64,000 bases of DNA from Luteococcus sp052116585 (GCF_052116585.1 NZ_JBQKKT010000015.1:1-64000), one strand, 5' to 3'; positions 17,522 through 26,187 are shown, counted from the stretch's first letter. Notes: generated by a model not told the origin, from the letters alone. Made by a program: numbers and translations.

Positions 17522-17639
17522 TCTAGGTTGTGCCGACGGGATGGAGGCGGCCGGCAGATCTCGGTTGCCGCCAACGCGTCCCCGGGAATGTGTACTGGCT
17601 GGTCGGTGTTGTACGTGGTGAAAGGTTGTGAGAGCAGAG

Positions 17640-18311
17640 ATGAAGATCGTTGTCGTCAGCGCCGGACTCGGCGAACCGTCGAGCAGTCACCTGCTGGGTG
17701 AGCGGTTGGCCAAGGCCACCGGGTCCAATGACGTGACCCATGTGGAGCTGCGCCTGCTGGCGCATGACCTGGTGAATGCCCTGCTCACGCGCATCCAGGC
17801 GCCCGCGCTGGAAGAGGCCGTGCAGCAGGTGGTGGACGCCGATGGTCTGGTGGTGGTGAGCCCCGTCTTCAATGCGTCGGTCTCCGGCCTGTTCAAGATG
17901 TTCTTCGACGTGCTGCACGAGGGTGCCCTGCTGGACAAGCCGGTGCTGCTGGCCGCCACCGGTGGCACCCCGCGTCACTCGCTGGCGATCGACCAGGCCA
18001 TGTTGCCGCTCTTCTTCTACCTGAAGGCGGCCGTGGTCCCCACGTCGGTCTTTGCGGCGACGGATGACTGGGGTGACGCCTCCTCCGGTCTGGAAGGCCG
18101 GATCCAGAAGGCGTCGGGTGAGCTGCGGGCGATGGCCGAGCTGCGTCGCGGTGGCTCGCTCGCCGATGTCACCGACGCGCAGGAGAGCACTGAGGATGGT
18201 GCGTCTGGCGAGGGCAAGGGCGCGCCAGGCTCCACGAAGCGGGCGCGATCGGCCACCGACGGTGACTTCACGCTGACCAAGAGCTTCGAGGAGATGTTCG
18301 ACGCGATCTGA
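17640..18311 (+). CDS. FMN reductase (CE1759-type partner of luciferase-like monooxygenase)
   Basis: Protein of about 223 residues with a flavodoxin-like fold: MKIVVVSAGLGEPSSSHLLG phosphate-binding start and LVVVSPVFNASVSGLFKMFFDVL. It reduces FMN with NAD(P)H for a partner monooxygenase; the monooxygenase at 14233 is the obvious candidate. ATG 17640 is chosen; GTG 17628 four codons upstream, with AAAGG close by, is possible. After about residue 175 an acidic, low-complexity insert precedes a conserved-looking end (FTLTKSFEEMFDAI). Confidence 0.8.
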   Translation: MKIVVVSAGLGEPSSSHLLGERLAKATGSNDVTHVELRLLAHDLVNALLTRIQAPALEEAVQQVVDADGLVVVSPVFNASVSGLFKMFFDVLHEGALLDKPVLLAATGGTPRHSLAIDQAMLPLFFYLKAAVVPTSVFAATDDWGDASSGLEGRIQKASGELRAMAELRRGGSLADVTDAQESTEDGASGEGKGAPGSTKRARSATDGDFTLTKSFEEMFDAI

Positions 18312-18341
18312 GGCTGGCCAGCCAGCTGGTACACCGTCTTC

Positions 18342-18377
18342 CAGCGCCGACGAGACCACAGGGTCTCGTCGGCGCTG
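18342..18377 (+). terminator. Terminator after the FMN reductase
   Basis: A perfect 16-bp stem (18342-18357 and 18362-18377) with an ACAG loop is followed by CATTTTGGG, 30 bp after the stop codon. Confidence 0.85.
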
Positions 18378-18398
18378 CATTTTGGGTTCCACGCGGCA

Positions 18399-18454
18399 TT
18401 GACGCGCCCTCACCGCCCTCCTAGAGTGACACCAAAAGCGAATCATCATTCGTA
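18399..18454 (+). promoter_or_regulatory. Promoter and TetR-type operator of the thiolase operon
   Basis: TTGACG (18399-18404) and TAGAGT (18422-18427) are 17 bp apart. CGAAT-CATC-ATTCG at 18439-18452, extended by TA on the right, follows immediately. The same palindrome sits just behind the -10 boxes of the acyl-CoA dehydrogenase and CoA-transferase genes. A repressor bound here would block the start of transcription. Confidence 0.75.
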
Positions 18455-18486
18455 TTAGTTCAAGGTCACTACAAGGGAGTATGGCA

Positions 18487-19662
18487 ATGAAGGACGTGTT
18501 TGTAGTCGCTGGGGCGCGAACAGCCATTGGTGGCTTCATGGGGTCGCTGTCCAAGCACACCCCCGTCGAGCTGGGTACGCAGGTGGCTTCAGCTGCCCTG
18601 GAGCGGGCCGGGGTCGATCCGCAGGTGGTGGACAATGCTGTATTCGCGCAGATCGTCCCCACCTCAGGTCAAGACCTGTACACCTCGCGGATGGTCAGCA
18701 TCGGCGCCGGCATGCGCGAGTCAACCGATGCCTTCAACGTGAACCGGCTCTGCGGTTCCGGCGTGCAGGCCATCATCTCCGGCACGCAGTCGATCCTGAT
18801 GGACGACGCCGAGATCTCCCTCGTGGGCGGCGTCGAGGTGATGAGCCGTGCCCCCTACATGGTGGAGGGGATGCGTGCCGGCAGGGCGATGGGTGACGGC
18901 GTCCTCCAGGACTGGCTGACCGGAACCCTCTCCTGTCCCTTCGAGGGGTACCAGATGGGGGTCACGGCCGAGAACGTCGCCGAGGAGTACGGCATCACAC
19001 GGGAGCGTCAGGACGAGTTTGCCCTGCAGTCCCAGGAGCGGGCCGCCGCCGCGATCGCCGACGGTCGCTTCGCGAGCCAGATCGTGCCCATCGAGGTCCG
19101 CAAGGGCCGCGAGACCATCGTCTTCGACACCGACGAACATCCCCGCGCGACCAGCCTGGACAAGCTCGCCGCCCTGAAGCCAGTCTTCAAGGAGGGCGGC
19201 ACCGTCACCGCCGGTAACAGCTCCGGCATCAACGACGGCGCCGCCGCGATGGTGCTGGCCTCGGGAGCGGCCGTCCAGCAGCACGGCCTGGCGCCGATGG
19301 TGCGGATCGTGGCCTGGGGCATGGGCGGCGTCGCCCCGTCGGTGATGGGCATGGGGCCGGCCGTCGCGGTTCCCAAGGCACTGGCCAAGGCTGGACTGAC
19401 GTTGGACGACATCGACGTCGTCGAGTCCAATGAGGCCTTCGCCGCGCAAGCGCTGGCCGTGCAGGACGCGCTGGGTCTCGAATCCACACGCACCAACATC
19501 GACGGCGGGGCCATCGCCCTCGGGCACCCGGTGGGCGCCACGGGAGCCATCCTCACCATCAAGGCCGTCCACCGCCTCCGCGAGGTGGGCGGCAAGTACG
19601 CACTGGTGACCATGTGCATCGGCGGCGGTCAGGGAATCGCCCTGCTCCTGGAGGCCGTGTGA
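18487..19662 (+). CDS. Acetyl-CoA C-acyltransferase (thiolase, FadA/AtoB-like)
   Basis: Protein of 391 residues. ATG 18487 is preferred over 18481 because the GGGAG SD lies 7 nt before it. All thiolase catalytic parts are present: the nucleophilic Cys in NRLCGSGVQAI, ESNEAFAAQ, GHPVGATG with the catalytic His, and CIGGGQG near the end with the second Cys. It cleaves 3-ketoacyl-CoA to acetyl-CoA (or condenses two acetyl-CoA). Its TGA overlaps the ATG of the next gene, making a coupled two-gene operon equivalent to fadA-fadN of Bacillus. Confidence 0.92.
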   Translation: MKDVFVVAGARTAIGGFMGSLSKHTPVELGTQVASAALERAGVDPQVVDNAVFAQIVPTSGQDLYTSRMVSIGAGMRESTDAFNVNRLCGSGVQAIISGTQSILMDDAEISLVGGVEVMSRAPYMVEGMRAGRAMGDGVLQDWLTGTLSCPFEGYQMGVTAENVAEEYGITRERQDEFALQSQERAAAAIADGRFASQIVPIEVRKGRETIVFDTDEHPRATSLDKLAALKPVFKEGGTVTAGNSSGINDGAAAMVLASGAAVQQHGLAPMVRIVAWGMGGVAPSVMGMGPAVAVPKALAKAGLTLDDIDVVESNEAFAAQALAVQDALGLESTRTNIDGGAIALGHPVGATGAILTIKAVHRLREVGGKYALVTMCIGGGQGIALLLEAV

Positions 19663-21974
19663 TGACCGAACATCTGCACGTCCCCGTCCTGGAAGCACCC
19701 ATCCGTCGGGCAGCGGTGCTGGGCGCCGGTTCCATGGGCGCGGGCATCGCCGCCCAGATGGCCAATGCCGGCATCGAGGTCCTGCTCTACGACGTCCCCG
19801 CCGCCGAGACGACTCCGGGGGATGCCCCCGAGGTCCGGTCCGCGCGCGCTCGGGCCGGAATCGAGGCCCAGATCAAGCGCCGCGGCTTCATGCGCCCCGA
19901 CTTCGCAGAACGGGTCACCCCGCTCAACACCGAGGATGACCTGCCCCGGCTGGGCGAGGTGGACTGGATCGTCGAGGCCGTCTTCGAAGACATCGAGGTG
20001 AAGGCGCAGACCTATGCCCGGATCGCACAGCACCGCGCTCCCGGCAGCATCGTCTCCTCCAACACCTCCACCATTCCGCTGGCCCGACTGGTGGAGCGGA
20101 TGGACGAGGACATGGTGCGCCACTTCGTCATCACCCACTTCTTCAACCCGCCGCGCGTCATGCGGCTGGTGGAGATCGTCTCCAGTGGGCGCACCGACCC
20201 CCAGGTGCTCTCCCGCGTGGTCACCGTCACCGAGCAGCAACTGGGCAAGGTGGCCCTGACCTGCCGCGACACCCCTGGCTTCATCGCCAACCGGATCGGC
20301 AACTTCTGGATGGAGAGTGCCGCGGCGATCGCCCTGGAGCGAGGTCTGCCCCTGGAGCTCGTCGACGCTGTCTTCTCCCGGCCCTTCGGCATCCCACGCA
20401 CGGGCGTCTTCGGGCTGTTCGACTACATCGGGTTGCAGCTGGCGCCGTCGGTCTGGGGCAGCCTGCACCGCGCTCTTCCAGCGGACGACGCGATCCAGCG
20501 CTTCGACCTGGTGAACCACCCGCTGATGGTCGGGCTGCGGGAGCGCGGCCTGACCGGCCGCACCGGTGAGTCGGGCTTCTACCGCGGACGCGACGAGGTG
20601 GTCACCGAGACCTTCGAATACCGCCCCCGGATGCAGCTCGATGATCCGGCCGTTGCTGCAAAGGATCCCCGAAGCGTGATGGAGGTCGACAGCCCCGGCG
20701 GGCGCTTCGCCTTCGACGCCTTCGCGGAGACCCTCGACTACTGCTGCACCACTGCTGCCGAGATTGCCGACACGATCGAGGACATCGACCAGGCAATGGT
20801 GCTGGGCTATGGCTGGGGCGCGGGTCCCTTTGCCCTGGCCGACCGCGTCGGGTTGGACTGGCTCACGGAGAAGTACCGGGCCACTGGCCGCCAGGTCCCG
20901 TCCCTGCTGCAAGCGGCACAGGAGGCGGGCGGTTTCCGCCCGTCGCCGGGCACCGTGCTCTCGAGCAAGGGTCTCGTGGTGGACCAACCCGTCCGAGACG
21001 GCGTGGTGCGTCTGGAGGACCTGACCGCCGACGTCCCGGTGCTGCTGCGCAATGATGCGGCCGTCGTTCACCTGCTGGACGACGGTGTGGCGGTGTTCAA
21101 CATGACCACGCCCATGCACTCGGTGAGCTCCGGGGTGCTGGATCTGATGGACGAGCTGCTCGCCAGCGCCGAGACCAACGGGGTGCGCGCCCTCGTGCTG
21201 GCCTCCGACGACGAGCGAGTCTTCTCGGCGGGTGCCGATCTGGCCACCTTGGTGGAGCTGGGCCGTTCGCAGGACGAGGAACGCATCACCGAGTTCGTGG
21301 CTCGCGGTCGCACGGTGTACTCCCGCCTGCGCTTCGCCCCCTTCCCGGTGGTCTCGGCCCTGTGTGGACTGGCCATCGGCGGTGGTGCGGAGCTGGTGCT
21401 GCACTCGGACCTGTCCGTGGTGCACGCGGAGGCCCAGCTGGGGCTGCCGGAACGCACGGTTGGGCTGCTGCCCGGCTGGGGCGGCTCGCACCAGCTCGTC
21501 CGGATCATGCAGGAGGCGGGCGTTGCGAGCCCGGTGGAGCAGGCCTTCGACGTGATTGCCCAGGCGACGCCAGTGGCCGGCGCGCACGCCCTGGCTGCTC
21601 GCGGCATGCTGCACACCCAGGACCGGATCGCCCTGTCTGCCGACCACGTGCTGGCCGAGGCGCTGCGGGTTGCCCGTGAAGTGGCCGAAGGCTACACGCC
21701 CCCAGCCGAGGCAACAATCCCTCGCCTGCCGGCCGGTACTGCGTTGGAGGCGTCCTGGGTGCCCAGTCCCCGGGCCGGCGAGAAGACCGCGAATGACTCG
21801 CGGATCCTGCGCTGTCTGGAGCGTCTGCACGTGGCCGAGGACGGTCAGGTGGAGCTGCCGGAGCGAGCCATGGGTGAGCTGGAGACCAAGGTGACGGTGG
21901 AGGCCTTCAGCCATCCCGACAGCGTCGCCCGGGCCGAGCACATGGCCAGCACCCGCAAGCCGCTGCGCAACTAG
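19662..21974 (+). CDS. 3-hydroxyacyl-CoA dehydrogenase / enoyl-CoA hydratase, FadN-like
   Basis: Bifunctional beta-oxidation enzyme of 770 residues with the FadN domain order, the reverse of FadB. The N-terminal NAD-binding domain (AVLGAGSMGAGIAAQMANAG) and HAD catalytic region (SSNTSTIPL, VITHFFNPPRVMRLVEIV) come first. A second HAD C-terminal part follows (residues about 290-440). A C-terminal crotonase domain has ALVLASDDERVFSAGADL and ALCGLAIGGGAELVLHSD, with Glu in the LGLPERTVGLLPGWGG loop. It hydrates enoyl-CoA and oxidises the product to 3-ketoacyl-CoA, feeding the thiolase upstream. Confidence 0.9.
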   Translation: MTEHLHVPVLEAPIRRAAVLGAGSMGAGIAAQMANAGIEVLLYDVPAAETTPGDAPEVRSARARAGIEAQIKRRGFMRPDFAERVTPLNTEDDLPRLGEVDWIVEAVFEDIEVKAQTYARIAQHRAPGSIVSSNTSTIPLARLVERMDEDMVRHFVITHFFNPPRVMRLVEIVSSGRTDPQVLSRVVTVTEQQLGKVALTCRDTPGFIANRIGNFWMESAAAIALERGLPLELVDAVFSRPFGIPRTGVFGLFDYIGLQLAPSVWGSLHRALPADDAIQRFDLVNHPLMVGLRERGLTGRTGESGFYRGRDEVVTETFEYRPRMQLDDPAVAAKDPRSVMEVDSPGGRFAFDAFAETLDYCCTTAAEIADTIEDIDQAMVLGYGWGAGPFALADRVGLDWLTEKYRATGRQVPSLLQAAQEAGGFRPSPGTVLSSKGLVVDQPVRDGVVRLEDLTADVPVLLRNDAAVVHLLDDGVAVFNMTTPMHSVSSGVLDLMDELLASAETNGVRALVLASDDERVFSAGADLATLVELGRSQDEERITEFVARGRTVYSRLRFAPFPVVSALCGLAIGGGAELVLHSDLSVVHAEAQLGLPERTVGLLPGWGGSHQLVRIMQEAGVASPVEQAFDVIAQATPVAGAHALAARGMLHTQDRIALSADHVLAEALRVAREVAEGYTPPAEATIPRLPAGTALEASWVPSPRAGEKTANDSRILRCLERLHVAEDGQVELPERAMGELETKVTVEAFSHPDSVARAEHMASTRKPLRN

Positions 21975-21988
21975 CGGGTCATGGCGAA

Positions 21989-22020
21989 GCCGGCCCCTCG
22001 ACGATCGTCGAGGGGCCGGC
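21989..22020. terminator. Bidirectional terminator between convergent fatty-acid genes
   Basis: A 32-bp perfect palindrome centred at 22004/22005, between the stop of the FadN-like gene (21974) and that of the convergent acyl-CoA dehydrogenase (22061). Confidence 0.85.
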
Positions 22021-22060
22021 TCTGCGCTGTCTGGCCAGGTTCAGGTGGGCCGCCAGCCTG

Positions 22061-23239
22061 TCAGCGGAAGGCGCCGATCCCGGTGATCCTCTTGCCCAGG
22101 ATCAGCGACTGGATGCTCTCCGTGCCCTCGAAGGTGTGCATCGCCTCGATGTCCACCATCTGGCGCATGACGTGGTTCTCCAGCAGAATGCCGGAGCCGC
22201 CCAGCATGTCGCGTGCCTCGGCGGCGATGCGTCGGGCGGCGCGGGTGTTGTGCAGTTTGGCCATCGAGCCGTGCTGCTCCACGAGGTTCCCGGAGGCAGC
22301 CAGATCGGCCAGCCGTCGGCAGTGCAGCGCCATCGAGGTCAGGTCGGCCAGCATGTTGGCCAGACGCTGCTGGATGAGCTGGAAGCTCGCCAGCGGCTTG
22401 CCGAACTGTTCGCGCTGCAGCGCGTGTGCCAGGGCCAGCTCATAGCAGTTGATGGCTGATCCCAGGGCCATCCAGGAGATGGCAGAACGGGTGGCGAACA
22501 TGGCCTTGGTGGCGGCCTTGAAGGAGCTCGCGCCCGGCAGGCGGCAGCTGTCCGGCACCCGCATGTCGGTCATGGTGATGGTCACCTGCGGGATGATGCG
22601 CATGGAGACCTTTCCGGTGATGGGTTCCGTCGCGTAACCCGGGGTGTCCTGCGGGACCAGGAAGGCCCCCACATTGCCGTCATCCATCCGGGCCCAGATG
22701 ACGGTCACGTCGCCGACGCCAGCATTTCCGATCCACCGCTTCTGGCCGTTGATGATCCACTCGTCGCCGTCGCGACGGGCAGAGGTCTCCAGGGCCACCG
22801 AGTCCGAACCATGGTCGGGCTCGGTCAGGCCGAAGCCGGCGAGCTTCTGCACCCGGGACAACGGCTCCAGCCACTCGTCCTTCTGCGCCTGGGAGCCGAA
22901 CATGTGGATGCTGCGCAGCACCAGCCCTGCCTGAATGGCGATGAAGGCGCTCATCGAGACGTCGGTGCGGGCGGTCTCCATCTGGACCAGCCCGGCGGCC
23001 AAGGGGGACATCTGCTCCTGGCCGGGGAGGTCCAGCCCGTCGGCCACCAGACCCAGCTCTCCCATCCGCTGGACCAGGTGGACGGGGTACTCGGCCTTCT
23101 CCCAGGCCTCGTTGATCTGCGGGAGCGCCTCGTCGCCGAAGGTGCGGGCTCGCTGCCAGAAGTCCAGATCCGCTCCTTGGACGTCGGAGAACAGTGAATA
23201 GAAGTCGGTGGTGTCTGGAAGCATCGGTTCGTGGGACAT
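22061..23239 (-). CDS. Acyl-CoA dehydrogenase (glutaryl-CoA dehydrogenase-like)
   Basis: Protein of 392 residues. ATG 23239 has AGGA 8 nt upstream; the open frame extends further but is not protein-like. FAD-binding and substrate motifs are visible: KLAGFGLTEPDHGSDS, WIINGQKRWIGNAG, FGKPLASFQLIQQRLANM. The C-terminal EAMHTFEGTESIQSLILGKRITG contains the catalytic Glu in EGT and the glutaryl-CoA-dehydrogenase-type ending. It performs the first dehydrogenation of beta-oxidation, or oxidation of glutaryl-CoA; the substrate is uncertain. Its promoter carries the shared TetR-type operator. Confidence 0.88.
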   Translation of the reverse strand: MSHEPMLPDTTDFYSLFSDVQGADLDFWQRARTFGDEALPQINEAWEKAEYPVHLVQRMGELGLVADGLDLPGQEQMSPLAAGLVQMETARTDVSMSAFIAIQAGLVLRSIHMFGSQAQKDEWLEPLSRVQKLAGFGLTEPDHGSDSVALETSARRDGDEWIINGQKRWIGNAGVGDVTVIWARMDDGNVGAFLVPQDTPGYATEPITGKVSMRIIPQVTITMTDMRVPDSCRLPGASSFKAATKAMFATRSAISWMALGSAINCYELALAHALQREQFGKPLASFQLIQQRLANMLADLTSMALHCRRLADLAASGNLVEQHGSMAKLHNTRAARRIAAEARDMLGGSGILLENHVMRQMVDIEAMHTFEGTESIQSLILGKRITGIGAFR

Positions 23240-23359
23240 CTGTCGTCCTTTCGGGATCGAGTGGTGCGGGGTCGAGATGGTGCGCCGCGCTGCTGGGCCG
23301 GCGGAGGTCTGTGCCATGCGGCTCGTGGGACCGTCGTTGGTGCCGCGGAGCCAGATTTG

Positions 23360-23410
23360 TACGAATGGCGATTAGTCATAGAGTATTGATCCAGTGAGAG
23401 AACCTGTCAA
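23360..23410 (-). promoter_or_regulatory. Promoter and TetR-type operator of the acyl-CoA dehydrogenase
   Basis: On the minus strand TTGACA (23410-23405) and AATACT (23387-23382) are 17 bp apart. TACGAAT-GGCG-ATTAGTC (plus-strand reading, 23360-23377), a slightly degenerate copy of the shared palindrome, begins about 5 bp past the -10 box. The divergent tetR gene starts 75 bp to the right. Confidence 0.75.
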
Positions 23411-23484
23411 GGGATCTGGCAGGCTGTGCTCCATTCGTGGGTGGCCTGGTGTCCGTCCGCCCAGATCGAGGATGCGAGGAAGAC

Positions 23485-24069
23485 ATGGTCAGCCAGAAGC
23501 GCCGCAGTGAGATCTGCGCTGCCGCCGTGGAGCTGTTCGACGAGCGGGGTTACTACGGCACTGGCATGGAGGACATCGCCAAGGTGGTGGGAATCCGCGC
23601 GTCCAGCATCTACAACCACTACAACTCAAAGCAGCAGGTTCTGGGTGACGTCAGCGTGCAGATCACCGAGCAGTTGCTGCGGGAACATGCTGCCTGTCTG
23701 GTGGGAGTGAGCGATCCCCGGGAGAAGGTGCGGGCCTCCATGCGCAACCATGTTCGCTTCCACGCCACGCATGCCCCCCAGGTGCGGGTCTCCAATCGCG
23801 AGGTGAAGGCACTGCAGGATCCCTATGCGGGCATCGTCCGCCAATTGCGTCGCGACTACGTGCAACGCTGGGTTCAGATCATCGAGGAGGGGTGTCGCCA
23901 GGGGCTGTTCACCATCGCTGACTCGAAGATCGCCACCTACTACATGGTGGACATGGGGACGGGTGTCTCCGTCTGGTTCCGGCCGGGCGGGGCCTACGAG
24001 TTGGATGACCTGTGTGAGCTCTATGCCAACGCCGCCCTGAGGCTGCTGAGAGCCGTTCCGCCGAACTGA
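23485..24069 (+). CDS. TetR-family regulator of the fatty-acid/ketone module
   Basis: Protein of 194 residues; ATG 23485 has GAGGA 4 nt upstream. The N-terminal helix-turn-helix is classical: CAAAVELFDERGYYGTGM, then IAKVVGIRASSIYNHYNSKQQVL. The C-terminal ligand domain has LRRDYVQRWVQIIEEGCRQG, resembling KstR/FadR-type TetR proteins that bind acyl-CoA esters. It is divergent from the acyl-CoA dehydrogenase and lies between the thiolase and CoA-transferase units. It is the natural candidate to bind the TACGAAT-N4-ATTCGTA operators and release them when acyl-CoA accumulates; this is inference. Confidence 0.85.
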   Translation: MVSQKRRSEICAAAVELFDERGYYGTGMEDIAKVVGIRASSIYNHYNSKQQVLGDVSVQITEQLLREHAACLVGVSDPREKVRASMRNHVRFHATHAPQVRVSNREVKALQDPYAGIVRQLRRDYVQRWVQIIEEGCRQGLFTIADSKIATYYMVDMGTGVSVWFRPGGAYELDDLCELYANAALRLLRAVPPN

Positions 24070-24090
24070 GTCGGCGCGAGACATCCGGTT

Positions 24091-24128
24091 GACGGCGTCT
24101 TCCTGCAGTGGGGCAGGAGGACGCCGTC
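24091..24128 (+). terminator. Terminator after tetR
   Basis: GACGGCGTC/GACGCCGTC and TCCTGC/GCAGGA arms form a 15-bp stem with one mismatch and a 6-nt loop, 21 bp after the tetR stop. Confidence 0.75.
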
Positions 24129-24180
24129 GCTGTCTCCGGCGCCTGTGGCGGGGCCGGCGAGATTGGTCGGACGAAAGTTG

Positions 24181-24243
24181 TTGACACCGAAAATTGGCAT
24201 TGGTAGCGTCATCGCAACTTCAAAGTACGAATCGCTATTCGTA
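24181..24243 (+). promoter_or_regulatory. Promoter and perfect TetR-type operator of the CoA-transferase
   Basis: TTGACA (24181-24186) and TAGCGT (24204-24209) are 17 bp apart. TACGAAT-CGCT-ATTCGTA at 24226-24243 is the most perfect of the three operator copies and covers the expected transcription start and early leader. Confidence 0.8.
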
Positions 24244-24290
24244 TATTTCGCAGCAAGGACGCTGCCCCAGATCCTCTCTAGGAGCCCACG

Positions 24291-25766
24291 ATGATGGACA
24301 AGGTTGTTGCATCTCTCGACGAAGCACTCGATGGACTCAAGCCCGGCATGACCCTCGCCGCTGGTGGATTCGGCACCTGTGGCACCCCCTTCACCCTGAT
24401 CGACGGGATCGTCGAGCGGGGTATCGGTGACCTCACCGTCTACTCCAACAATCCCGGCACCCAGGTGGACGACCATGCGCTCGGCCTGTCCAAGGCCGTC
24501 GAGGCCCGGCTGATCAAGAAGTTCTGCGGCTCATTCGTCGGTTTCGCGCGTGAGTTGGAGAAGCAGTACCTGACGGGCCAGGTGGACGTTGACCTGATCC
24601 CACAGGGCACCCTGGCCGAACGGATGCGCGCTGGTGGCGCCGGCATCCCAGCCTTCTTCACGCCCACCGGCGCCGGATCGATGGTCTCCGAAGGTGGCCT
24701 TCCGGTGCGCTACGACGCGGAGGGCAAGGTGGTGCTGCGTTCCGAGCCCAAGGAGACCCGCACCTTCATCCGCAACGGCGTCGAGGAGGAGTGCGTGCTG
24801 GAGGAGGCGATCGTCACCGACTTCTCGATCGTGCGCGCCCACAAGGCCGATCGTGACGGCAACCTCGTCTTCCGCCTCACCGCGCAGAACATGAACCCGC
24901 CGGTGGCCATGTGTGGCCAGATCACCGTGGCGGAGGTGGAGGAACTCGTCGAGGTGGGCGAGCTTCGCCCCGAGGAGATCCACGTGCAGGGCATCTTCGT
25001 TGACCGAGTGCTGGTGCTCACTCCGGAGCAGGCCGCTGACAAGGTGGCGGAGCGCATCATCACCCGTTCCCCCGAGCCTGAGGACAATGAGCCCCACCGT
25101 GCGCTGGTGGCCACGGACGCGGACGGCAAGGAGATGGGCTGGACCCGTGCTGGCATTGCCGCCCGGGCGGCCAAGGAACTCAAGGACGGGAGCTATGTGA
25201 ACCTGGGCGTCGGGATGCCGACGATGATCCCGGACTACCTGCCCGAGGATGTCCAGGTGGTCTTCCAGTCCGAGAACGGCCTGCTGAAGTTCGGCCCCTT
25301 CCCGCTGCCCGAGGAGGTGGACGCCGACCTGATCAATGCCAGCAAGCAGACCACGACGCTGGCCGCTGGCGGTTCGACCTTTGACTCGGTGCGCAGCTTC
25401 GACATGATCCGCGGCAAGCATGTGAACACGGCCGTGCTGGGTGCGCTGCAGGTCAGCGAGAAGGGCGACATTGCCAACTGGGGCATCCAGGGCCGCAAGA
25501 CCAATGGCATGGGCGGTGCGATGGACCTGGTGAAGGGGGCCCAGCGCGTCATCGCGATCATGGAGCACGTCAACAACGAGGGCGAGCTGCGCGTTCTCAA
25601 GGAGTGCGTCTACCCGCTCACAGGTCCGCGGTGCATCGATCTGATCGTCACCAATCTCTGCGTGCTGGAGGTCACCGAACGGGGCCTGGTGCTGGTGGAG
25701 CTGGCTCCGGGTGTCAGTGAGGAGAAGGTGCGCGAGCTCACCGAGCCGGAGCTGCTGCTGCCGTGA
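24291..25766 (+). CDS. 3-oxoacid CoA-transferase, fused A and B subunits
   Basis: Protein of 491 residues; AGGAG lies 6 nt before ATG 24291. The N-terminal half is the A subunit (GMTLAAGGFGTCGTPFTLIDGI, NNPGTQVDDHALGL, GTLAERMRAGGAGIPAFFTPTGAG). The C-terminal half is the B subunit (SYVNLGVGMPTMIPDYLP, FQSENGLLKFGP with the catalytic Glu, INASKQTTTLAAGG). The fusion parallels the mitochondrial SCOT enzyme, whereas many bacteria encode two polypeptides. It moves CoA between succinyl-CoA (or acetyl-CoA) and acetoacetate or a related oxoacid, linking ketone-body or short-chain fatty-acid use to the thiolase operon. Confidence 0.9.
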   Translation: MMDKVVASLDEALDGLKPGMTLAAGGFGTCGTPFTLIDGIVERGIGDLTVYSNNPGTQVDDHALGLSKAVEARLIKKFCGSFVGFARELEKQYLTGQVDVDLIPQGTLAERMRAGGAGIPAFFTPTGAGSMVSEGGLPVRYDAEGKVVLRSEPKETRTFIRNGVEEECVLEEAIVTDFSIVRAHKADRDGNLVFRLTAQNMNPPVAMCGQITVAEVEELVEVGELRPEEIHVQGIFVDRVLVLTPEQAADKVAERIITRSPEPEDNEPHRALVATDADGKEMGWTRAGIAARAAKELKDGSYVNLGVGMPTMIPDYLPEDVQVVFQSENGLLKFGPFPLPEEVDADLINASKQTTTLAAGGSTFDSVRSFDMIRGKHVNTAVLGALQVSEKGDIANWGIQGRKTNGMGGAMDLVKGAQRVIAIMEHVNNEGELRVLKECVYPLTGPRCIDLIVTNLCVLEVTERGLVLVELAPGVSEEKVRELTEPELLLP

Positions 25767-25818
25767 GGTGATCCGCTGAGTCGTGTCAGCCCCTTCCTGG
25801 CGGTCGGGGGATGGCATG

Positions 25819-25855
25819 GAGTGCGGGCCGTGGAGGCTTTCCACGGCCCGCACTC
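25819..25855 (+). terminator. Terminator after the CoA-transferase
   Basis: A perfect 16-bp stem (25819-25834 and 25840-25855) with a GGCTT loop, 53 bp after the stop codon. Confidence 0.85.
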
Positions 25856-26008
25856 ACGTCTGCGTGCACCCTGTCACCGCCACCCTGTGGAGCGCACTGG
25901 CAATCTTCAGCCGGTGGCCACCTGGAGTTCATCTTCTCTGACGGTGCTCCGAGCTTTCCCTGTGGTGGTTGACCTCTGCACACTTCACGCGGATTGGTCA
26001 CCAGACAG

Positions 26009-26109
26009 TTGTCCACTTCCACCATCCGTTCAACAAGTCTTCAACAAGGCGCTCTGGTTAGGACTTGTGCACAGGGAAAGGGAGTTATCCACAGGCTTTC
26101 TGTGGACAA
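26009..26109. promoter_or_regulatory. Cluster of DnaA-box-like 9-mers upstream of the Tad operon
   Basis: Four 9-mers lie within 101 bp: TTGTCCACT (26009), TTGTGCACA (26065), a perfect TTATCCACA (26085) and TGTGGACAA (26101, reverse of TTGTCCACA). They fill the gene-free 330-bp gap between the CoA-transferase terminator and the first Tad gene, which otherwise shows no gene. There is no dnaA, dnaN or AT-rich unwinding element here, so it is not the chromosomal origin. Confidence 0.45.
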
Positions 26110-26187
26110 CGATGCACATTCACAGCTTCTCAACTGCTGACCTATGTCGGTCGATCTGTTGCATGACGACATGTCAGATTCCACCCC

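Noticed and set aside
19629..21941. A 770-codon open frame antisense to the FadN-like gene
   Set aside because: It mirrors the high-GC third-position pattern of the true gene, has no family motif, and the sense strand encodes an unmistakable two-domain enzyme.
26009..26109. Chromosomal replication origin
   Set aside because: DnaA-like boxes are present but there is no dnaA, dnaN, recF or gyr gene and no AT-rich unwinding stretch nearby.
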